Below, in pieces: positions 8,785-15,206 of a stretch of 47,284 bases of DNA. The stretch is from a virus: IMG/VR virus record IMGVR_UViG_3300044957_000305, positions 1 through 47,284 of that record; one strand, 5' to 3'. Position 1 is the first letter of the stretch. Each line of letters opens with the position of its first letter. A program made the translations under genes and the position numbers. The notes beneath the pieces were generated by a model. It was given only the letters and a program-made list of their open reading frames with translations. It searched no databases and was not told the DNA's origin.

Positions 8785-9411
8785 ATGAACTACTTACGAG
8801 AAAACTTGAGTTTTGATCAGGCACGTATAGTGGTCGAAAGTCAAGGAGAGAACGGCAAAGACCTTTATATGAAAGGTATTTGTATTCAGGGAGGTATAAA
8901 AAATGCCAACCAAAGAATATATCCTGTAGACGAAATAGAAAGAGCTGTCAAAACTTTGAACGATCAAATCTCAGGAGGATACAGCGTTCTAGGTGAAGTG
9001 GATCATCCTGATGACCTAAAGATTAATTTGGACAGAGTTAGTCACATGATTACAGAAATGTGGATGGACGGTCCAAATGGTTATGGAAAGTTTAAAATAC
9101 TGCCAACACCCATGGGACAATTAGTAAGAACTATGTTAGAAAGTGGAGTTAAGTTGGGAGTAAGTAGTAGAGGGTCAGGCAATGTCAGTGGAAATGGTAC
9201 TGGCAAAGTCAGTGATTTTGAGATTATCACAGTAGATGTGGTAGCTCAACCCAGTGCCCCAGGAGCTTATCCAACACCAATCTATGAACACTTGATGAAT
9301 AATCGTGGTGGTTATAGAGCCTTACGCATAGCGGAGGAAGTGAAGAAAGATCCTAAGGCGCAGAAGTACATTAAAGAGAGCCTATTATCAGTAATAGGCA
9401 AGCTCCGATAA
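8785..9411 (+). CDS. 21: Prohead core protease (gp21-like, peptidase S77)
   Basis: 208 residues, close to T4 gp21 (212). This serine protease resides in the prohead core and cleaves the scaffold, core and capsid proteins after (L/I)-x-Glu, then itself, before DNA packaging. The catalytic His is seen at residue 74 in GEVDHPDDL, and the nucleophile region in LGVSSRGSG (Ser127/Ser128). DFEIITVDVVAQPSAPGA after it is the conserved strand and loop of the family. The start codon has no clear Shine-Dalgarno but lies 10 bases after the core-protein stop, suggesting coupling. Identity is secure. Confidence 0.95.
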   Translation: MNYLRENLSFDQARIVVESQGENGKDLYMKGICIQGGIKNANQRIYPVDEIERAVKTLNDQISGGYSVLGEVDHPDDLKINLDRVSHMITEMWMDGPNGYGKFKILPTPMGQLVRTMLESGVKLGVSSRGSGNVSGNGTGKVSDFEIITVDVVAQPSAPGAYPTPIYEHLMNNRGGYRALRIAEEVKKDPKAQKYIKESLLSVIGKLR

Positions 9412-9427
9412 CAAGAGGAGAATCACA

Positions 9428-10528
9428 ATGTTGGATGTATTAAAAGGCTTATTTGAAAACAATGTGATTAGCGAAAACATTCGAGCTCAAATTGAGGAAG
9501 CATGGGAAGCCCGTGTAGCCGAAAATCGCGAACAACTCAGTCAGCAATTAAGAGAAGAATTTGCTCAACGATATGAGCATGATCGTAGTGTGATGATTGA
9601 AGCCATTGATAGAATGGTAACAGATCAATTGTCACCTGAAATTGCTGAGTTTGCGGAAGATCGTAAACAATTAGCTGAAGCCAAAGCCAAATATGCAATT
9701 AAGATGAAGCAGGATAGTGCTGTATTAAAGGAATTTATTACACGTAGTCTTGCTAAAGAAGTCAAAGAATTGCATGAAGATCAAAAGTTAATGGCAAACA
9801 AATTTTTTAAACTTGAAGAATTTGTGGTAGAAGCACTCGCTAATGAAATTGCAGAATTTTATACAGATAAGAAGGATCTAGCTAAGATTAAGGTTAAGTT
9901 AATTAAAGAAGGTCGTCAACAGCTAGGTAAGATGAAGAAAGAATTTGTTAAGCGTGCCGCAGTAATGGTAGAACAGGTTGTTACAAATAGTTTGAATACA
10001 GAACTTATACAACTTAAAGAGGACATTGAAGCAGCCCGCAGAGCAGATTTTGGTCGTAAAATATTTGAAGCATTTAGCAACGAATACCAGAACAGTTATT
10101 TAAATGAGAAATCAGAAACAAGTAAGTTGCTTAAGGTCATAAACAAGAAGGACTCCGCTATTAACCTAGCTAATACAGTAGCAGTTAAAGCTCAGAGAGT
10201 TATAGAAGGCAAAGACATGCAAATTCGTCGTATGAAAGAAGCAGCACACCGTAAGGAACTTATGGGCGAGTTGTTAGCTCCACTAAGCGCAGAACAAAAG
10301 GGAATTATGAGTGAACTTTTAGAAAGCGTACAAACTAAACGACTAAACGAAAGTTTTAACAAGTATCTACCAACAATTATTGAAGGTAGTACAGGTACAA
10401 CTAAAAAAAGACAGGCACTTGTAGAGGCAAAAGAAATTACGGGTAACAAGGTTACCACACAAAAGACAAACAGCAGCGAACTTGATAGTAACATCTATGA
10501 TATCCGTCGCCTCGCTGGACTTAATTAA
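9428..10528 (+). CDS. 22: Prohead core scaffolding protein (gp22-like)
   Basis: 366 residues with a strong AGAGGAG ribosome site. It is almost entirely helical, rich in Glu, Lys, Ala and Gln, with repeated E-F-x-x-D-(K/R)-K-x-L segments (for example ADEFAEDRKQ-like, HEDQKLM and YTDKKDLA) spaced roughly 45-50 residues apart, and a C-terminal NIYDIRRLAGLN. In T4, gp22 forms the bulk of the inner core around which gp23 assembles and is then digested by gp21. The size (T4 about 270), composition, order and proximity to gp23 all fit. Several L-x-E tripeptides could serve as cleavage sites. Confidence 0.92.
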   Translation: MLDVLKGLFENNVISENIRAQIEEAWEARVAENREQLSQQLREEFAQRYEHDRSVMIEAIDRMVTDQLSPEIAEFAEDRKQLAEAKAKYAIKMKQDSAVLKEFITRSLAKEVKELHEDQKLMANKFFKLEEFVVEALANEIAEFYTDKKDLAKIKVKLIKEGRQQLGKMKKEFVKRAAVMVEQVVTNSLNTELIQLKEDIEAARRADFGRKIFEAFSNEYQNSYLNEKSETSKLLKVINKKDSAINLANTVAVKAQRVIEGKDMQIRRMKEAAHRKELMGELLAPLSAEQKGIMSELLESVQTKRLNESFNKYLPTIIEGSTGTTKKRQALVEAKEITGNKVTTQKTNSSELDSNIYDIRRLAGLN

Positions 10529-10538
10529 GGAGATTAAA

Positions 10539-11717
10539 ATGTCACAACTACTAACAAATCGTTGGCAGGAGACAAAAGAGGCTTTACTTGAAGGCCTCCA
10601 AGGCACAAAAAAATCAGTGATGGGTGTAACTCTTGAGAATACTCGTAGGTATCTCGCAGAAACAGCAAGCGCTGGTACTACTTCTGCTGGCAACGTCGCA
10701 ACATTAAACCGCGTGATCCTTCCAGTGATCCGTCGTGTTATGCCAACCGTTATTGCTAACGAGTTGGTTGGTGTACAACCACTAACTGGACCAGTTGGTC
10801 AAATTCATACTTTACGTGTACGGTACGCTGATTCAGTTGGCGCTAACGGTGACGTTGTTGGAACAACAGCTGGTGAAGAAGCACTAAGTCCATTCAAAAT
10901 TGCTGAGCAGTATTCCGGTGCTAACAACGGTAAGGCTGCAAGTACAGCTACCATGGAAGGTGTTGCTGGTCGTAGAATGAGCATTCAGATCCTCAAGCAA
11001 ACAGTTGAAGCTAAAACTCGTAAGTTAAGCGCTCGCTGGACATTTGAGGCTGCACAAGATGCACAAGCTCAACAAGGTATTGACATAGAAGCAGAAATCA
11101 TGGCTGCTCTTGCGCAAGAAATTACTGCTGAAATTGATCAAGAAATTTTAGCAAGTCTTTCTTCATTGGCTGGCAACGCTTTAGTAACATTTGATCAAGC
11201 TACTGTAAGTGGTACAGCTACATTTGTTGGTGACGAACATGCTGCATTGGCAGTGCTAATTAACCGTGTTGCTAATATTATTGCTCAACGCACACGTCGT
11301 GGTGCTGCTAATTGGGCAGTAGTAAGTCCACTAACATTGACTATTCTACAAAGCGCAACAACAAGTGCATTTGCTCGTACAACAGAAGGTACATTTGAAG
11401 CACCAACTAACACCAAGTTTGTTGGTACATTAAACGGCGCAATGAAAGTATATGTAAATACATATGCAAGTGATGCAGATCCAATTATTGTTGGATACAA
11501 AGGTAGTAGCGAAAGTGATGCTGCTGCATTTTATTGTCCATACATTCCATTGATGAGCAGTGGTGTTGTTCTAGATCCATCAACTTTTGAACCAGTCGTA
11601 TCATTTATGACACGTTATGGTTATGTAGAGTTGACAAATACAGCAAGTTCTCTTGGTAATGCAGCAGATTATCTTGGCAAGGTAGGAATTAATCGTCCTA
11701 ACGTCAAGTTTAGCTAA
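10539..11717 (+). CDS. 23: Major capsid protein (gp23-like)
   Basis: 392 residues. The start at 10539 is chosen over an in-frame upstream ATG at 10482 because AAGGAG sits 6 bases before it and the longer form would overlap gp22. It is an HK97-fold shell subunit. Recognisable stretches are VLP-type residues NRVILPVIRRVMPTVIANEL, GVQPLTGPVGQIHTLRVRY, the (S)ARWTFEAAQDAQAQQGID segment and the C-terminal SFMTRYGYVELTN. It is shorter than T4 gp23 (521) because insertion domains are reduced. A YLAE/T sequence at residues 38-42 matches the gp21 cleavage rule L-x-E and would remove a 41-residue helical propeptide. The codon pattern is richer in C-ending codons than neighbouring genes, consistent with high expression. 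Confidence 0.96.
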   Translation: MSQLLTNRWQETKEALLEGLQGTKKSVMGVTLENTRRYLAETASAGTTSAGNVATLNRVILPVIRRVMPTVIANELVGVQPLTGPVGQIHTLRVRYADSVGANGDVVGTTAGEEALSPFKIAEQYSGANNGKAASTATMEGVAGRRMSIQILKQTVEAKTRKLSARWTFEAAQDAQAQQGIDIEAEIMAALAQEITAEIDQEILASLSSLAGNALVTFDQATVSGTATFVGDEHAALAVLINRVANIIAQRTRRGAANWAVVSPLTLTILQSATTSAFARTTEGTFEAPTNTKFVGTLNGAMKVYVNTYASDADPIIVGYKGSSESDAAAFYCPYIPLMSSGVVLDPSTFEPVVSFMTRYGYVELTNTASSLGNAADYLGKVGINRPNVKFS

Positions 11718-11742
11718 TCTAAACAGGAACTTATGTTATATT

Positions 11743-11768
11743 AAAAGGCACCGTTAAAGGTGCCTTTT
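11743..11768 (+). terminator. Intrinsic terminator after the capsid gene
   Basis: A perfect 10-bp stem (AAAAGGCACC / GGTGCCTTTT) with the six-base loop GTTAAA, ending in a T run. It begins 25 bases after the gp23 stop and closes the head operon. Confidence 0.93.
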
Positions 11769-11801
11769 CTATTAAATATGCTTACTTTTTTAGGAATCTA
11801 T

Positions 11802-12479
11802 ATGGATATAGAGTTGCATATTTTTACAAACAGCACAATACATGCACCAGACACTTGGCACATAGAAAATACATATCGTAGCTTTAAAGAAACTTGGAAA
11901 AAAGATATGCCAGTAACAGTATGGTGTGATCGTAATCCAAATAAAGAACGTTGTGAAGAATATATTGAAGCTTTGCGTAAGTTATTTCCTATTGTTAATA
12001 CAGAGGTAGGTGGACTAAGTCATGGGTATCATCAAGCGGTAAGAGGGTGCGATACAGAATTTTTATTTATGTTAGAACACGACTGGGAATTTTATGCTAA
12101 TCGTATATTTCATAAATTGGATCAAATTTTAGATGGTATGCGTAAAGATAATATTTTACATCTTAGGTTTAATAGAAAACCGGCCAATGAACCTGATGCA
12201 CACGCCAGTTTTGGACATGATATAGAATGGGAAGATTATGAAGGCAGTGTATTTCCCTACGCTATGGTTAAACAGGTAAGTAACAATCCTCATATCATCA
12301 ATAGACAGCGTTGGTTAGATGAAGCAGCACAACACACTCACTATATAAGATTTGGTGGTGAATATGGACTTGAAGAATATTTAACAGCCAGTCCTATTAG
12401 AGGTGCTATATATGGCCCAAGAGGTCACCCACCAACTATCAAACACACTGATGGTAAAGATCCAGAATTTAAAAAGTAA
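11802..12479 (+). CDS. GT-A-like glycosyltransferase
   Basis: 225 residues from the ATG at 11802, which has AGGA 6 bases upstream. A longer frame from a GTG at 11760 is rejected because it would begin inside the terminator stem. The protein opens with a strand (MDIELHIFTNSTI) and has a FLFMLEHDWEFY segment (about residues 88-99). There an acidic E-H-D takes the place of the metal-binding DxD of GT-A enzymes, followed by a hydrophobic strand and a NPHIINRQRW stretch typical of phage glycosyltransferase-2-like proteins. It lacks membrane segments, so a cytosolic enzyme modifying a virion or host glycan is inferred. It is flanked by a terminator and a late promoter, which makes it look like an inserted single-gene unit. 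Confidence 0.65.
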   Translation: MDIELHIFTNSTIHAPDTWHIENTYRSFKETWKKDMPVTVWCDRNPNKERCEEYIEALRKLFPIVNTEVGGLSHGYHQAVRGCDTEFLFMLEHDWEFYANRIFHKLDQILDGMRKDNILHLRFNRKPANEPDAHASFGHDIEWEDYEGSVFPYAMVKQVSNNPHIINRQRWLDEAAQHTHYIRFGGEYGLEEYLTASPIRGAIYGPRGHPPTIKHTDGKDPEFKK

Positions 12480-12485
12480 AATTTA

Positions 12486-12493
12486 TATAAATA
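12486..12493 (+). promoter_or_regulatory. T4-type late promoter TATAAATA
   Basis: An exact match to the T4 late octamer recognised by a gp55-type sigma factor. It lies 66 bases upstream of the ATG at 12559 in a 79-base gap, and would drive the operon beginning there. A small GC-rich hairpin (TACGC/GCGTA, about 12511-12530) follows in the leader, then AAGGAG. Confidence 0.8.
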
Positions 12494-12558
12494 GTTAGTC
12501 AAAAAGACTTACGCCGTACCCGCAGCGTAGACTTAGAACGTCAATAAGGAGAAAAACA

Positions 12559-12954
12559 ATGGGTCGTCCATTAACTAAAGATGTAAATGGTGTTAGAGTC
12601 CTTGGAACATTTGGAACTAACACACCCGGTGATAAAAGTGCAGGAATTAGGGTAAGTGGTAGATTTCAAGATGTTACAAATACTGATTATTTTTTAGTAA
12701 AACAGCGTGGTGCAAAAACTTATATTGTTAGTCGTGATGGATCAACAATGCAATTAGGTATTTTAGCTCCAAGTGTTAATAAAGATGGTGATATTGTTAT
12801 TTTAGGTAGTATACAAGGCGTGACACCCGGTAATATTTCTATTGCTAAATTGACTAAACGTATTGCTACTGATTTTGAAGGCAATCGTTATAAATGGTAC
12901 TTAAGTAACTTTGAAGATAGCAGTGGTGACACACTCGTTTTAATTCCAGTATAA
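12559..12954 (+). CDS. Small virion protein of unknown function (MGRPL family)
   Basis: 131 residues behind an AAGGAG ribosome site, the first gene of the late-promoter operon. It is beta-rich and Gly-containing, with no membrane segment. The N-terminal MGRPLTKDV and the following VLGTFG / GIRVSGRF strands resemble a family of small structural proteins starting MGRPL(N/K)K common in aquatic T4-like phages. The C-terminus WYLSNFEDSSGDTLVLIPV is a plausible strand pair. Position just before the fibre genes suggests a baseplate, neck or fibre-base component; there is no direct evidence for any of these. Confidence 0.7.
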   Translation: MGRPLTKDVNGVRVLGTFGTNTPGDKSAGIRVSGRFQDVTNTDYFLVKQRGAKTYIVSRDGSTMQLGILAPSVNKDGDIVILGSIQGVTPGNISIAKLTKRIATDFEGNRYKWYLSNFEDSSGDTLVLIPV

Positions 12955-12955
12955 T

Positions 12956-14095
12956 ATGTCAAAAGTACTACGTATTTCACAAGGTGGTTACAAGATTATA
13001 ACTGAGCCAGGTAGCGAGATCAAGTTAGATACTGGTCTTGGAATAGGCAAAGTTAAAATTACTGGTGATCTTATTGTGGAAGGTGATAGTACAAAAATAC
13101 AAACAAGTGTTTTAGAAGTTGAAGATAATATAGTTATAATTAATAAAGCAAATACTGTAGCAGCAGCTACTTTTCCAGGTATAGTAAACGGTCAGGCTGG
13201 TATTGAAATTCAAAGAGGCCAAGAGTCGGATGGTGATCCAGATACTCCACATCTAAGATTTGTATATGATGATAGTTTAAGTTATTTTCCACCTAACAAT
13301 GTCAATCTTAATATCGGAGCATTTGTTTTTAAGAGAGTTGATAATAATCAATTAGTTGGTATAACTACCAATTTTATTCAAACACTTAATAGTGATTTGC
13401 ATTTTAACACTGGAGACGCAGGAAAAATATCAATTAGGACTTCAGGTGCAACACCATATGAAGAGCGTTTAAGCGATAATGATGATATACCTAATTTAAA
13501 ATATATAAAATCATATGTTAGAGCTGAAGCAGGTTCAGCTATTATTGAAAAAATTAGTAGATATTATCAAGATGAAGATGATGCTGTATTTGATACAAAA
13601 ACTGGTGTTGAGGCTAGGGATGCTTTGGCTGGTGATTTAAGCACAGGTGTATTTTTTACTGTGGCTTTAGGGCCGCCTGGACCAAATGGTACTTTAGGGG
13701 CGGCCAGACAAGTTTTTCAGGTTGGTAATTTTAATCGTAAAGGATTATTTGTAGGGGATAATTCACCAATTGGTGGATCTAAACCACATTTAAAATTATA
13801 TGTAAATGAACCGCCACCTGGAAATACTATAGATACAAAATATAGTTATATAGAAACTGACAATGGACCATTAGTTTTAAACCCTGAAGATGGATTAGTA
13901 AAATTAAAAAATAAATTAGAAATTGAAAATTTACAGGTAACTGCACCTAATCCCCTTCCTGTTTCAAATACAAATACAATATATAGTAGAATCGACCAAG
14001 GTGCAGGTGGAACTGGGATTTATTTTTCTAATACAGTAACCAGCGGTGAAATTTGTAGTGCTGCTAAGGCACTAGTTTATGGATTAATATTTTAA
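12956..14095 (+). CDS. Tail fibre / baseplate-associated structural protein
   Basis: 379 residues, starting one base after the previous stop. Residues about 34-62 (ITGDLIVEGDSTKIQTSV, then LEVEDNIVIIN) are the fibre motif in which a label strand is followed by a T-x-x-(N/Q)T-x-x-L-x-V-x-D-x-x-I-x-x-N turn. The same motif recurs in the 331-residue protein at 39530. Later parts contain LSDNDDIPNLKYIKSYV and a Gly-Pro-rich loop (ALGPPGPNGTLGAARQVFQV). It is predicted beta-rich and probably trimeric like other T4-superfamily fibre segments. Which fibre it belongs to is unknown. Confidence 0.75.
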   Translation: MSKVLRISQGGYKIITEPGSEIKLDTGLGIGKVKITGDLIVEGDSTKIQTSVLEVEDNIVIINKANTVAAATFPGIVNGQAGIEIQRGQESDGDPDTPHLRFVYDDSLSYFPPNNVNLNIGAFVFKRVDNNQLVGITTNFIQTLNSDLHFNTGDAGKISIRTSGATPYEERLSDNDDIPNLKYIKSYVRAEAGSAIIEKISRYYQDEDDAVFDTKTGVEARDALAGDLSTGVFFTVALGPPGPNGTLGAARQVFQVGNFNRKGLFVGDNSPIGGSKPHLKLYVNEPPPGNTIDTKYSYIETDNGPLVLNPEDGLVKLKNKLEIENLQVTAPNPLPVSNTNTIYSRIDQGAGGTGIYFSNTVTSGEICSAAKALVYGLIF

Positions 14096-14104
14096 GGAAT
14101 ATTC

Positions 14105-14443
14105 ATGGCGTTACTAAGTTCTTCAGTTGGACAGACTGCTACTTTGATATTTGAAGTGAACGGTCCAGGATTTAGAGATGACTATCCTGGAACAAGTTAC
14201 GCCGTTACCAGCATGTTTTTTTGTAATCTCAGCAATAACCCAACTAACTTAACACTATATCTTGTACCAAACGGATCAAGTCCTACAAATAGTAATACTA
14301 TTTTTAAAAATTTAAATATTCAAGGATTAGACACGTTTGCTCTTGACACAGAAAAGGTTATTTTAGATAATGGAGATAGTATCTTTGCAGCAGCAACAAA
14401 TACTGATATGAGTGTTGTATTAAGCATTGTAAGGGTAGCCTAA
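14105..14443 (+). CDS. 112-residue beta-sandwich-like virion protein, copy 1
   Basis: Short beta-rich protein with alternating hydrophobic strands (GQTATLIFEV, LTLYLVPNG, VILDNGDSIFAAATN, SVVLSIVRVA). Its length and strand plan match the 112-residue protein at 39155: an N-terminal leader, a central cross-strand segment, then 'LxxGDSL/I' and a final strand 'xVxLSIxxxA'. Proteins of this plan recur in the fibre regions of aquatic phages and probably decorate or cap a fibre. The upstream GGAATATTC gives a weak ribosome site. The stop overlaps the next start by one base (TAATG), so the next gene is coupled. Confidence 0.75.
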   Translation: MALLSSSVGQTATLIFEVNGPGFRDDYPGTSYAVTSMFFCNLSNNPTNLTLYLVPNGSSPTNSNTIFKNLNIQGLDTFALDTEKVILDNGDSIFAAATNTDMSVVLSIVRVA

Positions 14444-15069
14444 TGAAATTTTATCGTACTTTAAGATTAAACAAACAGCAGGCTAAAGCCACTGAATTAA
14501 CTTATCGTACAGATGGTCAGATTATTATGGATATACCAAATCCTAGTCCAGGGCAACCACGTCCAGCAGGTCTACCTATTCTTAGAGCTCTTAGAATTCC
14601 TACAGGTACTGGTGATCCTGCTTTTACACCAGGTACTCCAGAGAATGAAAGACCCTTAATTCCTTATGATATTAATGGATTATTAAGATATAACACCAGT
14701 CTAAATGCTTTGGAAATTTATAGTAATGCAAAGTGGTTACAATTACGTGCTAAGGAACCTGCTAATATAGTACAGCAAACATTCACTCCCCCTCCACTAG
14801 TGGGCATTGATAACAGTAAAACTTATGTAGATGGTACAGAAATTTATTTTGGCCCATTATTGGGGCCACAAGATCAACCACCATTTACAGAACGTAGTAT
14901 ATTTGTGTATGTAGAAAATGTTCCACAAATTCCAGGAACTAATTATTCTCTTATAGAAAGTACAGATTTTCAAGGCTATAACCCACCTTATCTTACAGGC
15001 GTTTACCTACAATTTAATGAGCCCCCACCCGTAGGCAAAAATATCACAGTAATTCACGGATTTGATTAA
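14443..15069 (+). CDS. Virion structural protein with YNT-fibre-type motif
   Basis: 208 residues. The segment GLLRYNTSLNALEIYSNAKW (about residues 85-104) is the widespread fibre motif G-x-(I/L)-R-Y-N-T-x-x-x-x-x-E-x-Y-x-x-x-x-W. The C-terminal half, with FVYVENVPQIPGTNYSLIES and ITVIHGFD at the end, is a conserved module in aquatic T4-like phages. The middle is rich in Pro and Gly. It is the last gene before a 137-base gap with a late-promoter-like octamer. Probably a fibre- or baseplate-associated subunit; the exact role is unknown. Confidence 0.75.
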   Translation: MKFYRTLRLNKQQAKATELTYRTDGQIIMDIPNPSPGQPRPAGLPILRALRIPTGTGDPAFTPGTPENERPLIPYDINGLLRYNTSLNALEIYSNAKWLQLRAKEPANIVQQTFTPPPLVGIDNSKTYVDGTEIYFGPLLGPQDQPPFTERSIFVYVENVPQIPGTNYSLIESTDFQGYNPPYLTGVYLQFNEPPPVGKNITVIHGFD

Positions 15070-15084
15070 TATTTTTTAGAAATT

Positions 15085-15092
15085 GATAAATA
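15085..15092 (+). promoter_or_regulatory. Late promoter-like octamer GATAAATA with structured leader
   Basis: One mismatch to TATAAATA, 115 bases before the ATG at 15207. The leader between them can form GAACAA/TTGTTC (15099-15104 with 15119-15124) and CCGTG-AAA-CACGG (15179-15191), the latter ending just before the GAGGAG ribosome site. Confidence 0.55.
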
Positions 15093-15206
15093 TTTTTTGA
15101 ACAACTAAGACAACTTAATTGTTCTATCAAACTGTGGTAAACCAGCAAAGAGCCTGAAAAGGATGTGAATTTGGTTAACCGTGAAACACGGGGTTGAGGA
15201 GCGCAA

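Noticed and set aside
10482-10538. Upstream ATG for gp23
   Set aside because: Would overlap the end of gp22 and has no Shine-Dalgarno; AAGGAG directs the start to 10539.
11760-11801. GTG start for the glycosyltransferase gene
   Set aside because: It lies inside the terminator stem at 11743-11768 and lacks a ribosome site; the ATG at 11802 has AGGA 6 bases upstream.
15093-15206. tRNA gene in the leader before 15207
   Set aside because: No T-loop (GGTTCGA-type) or acceptor-stem pairing; only small independent hairpins.
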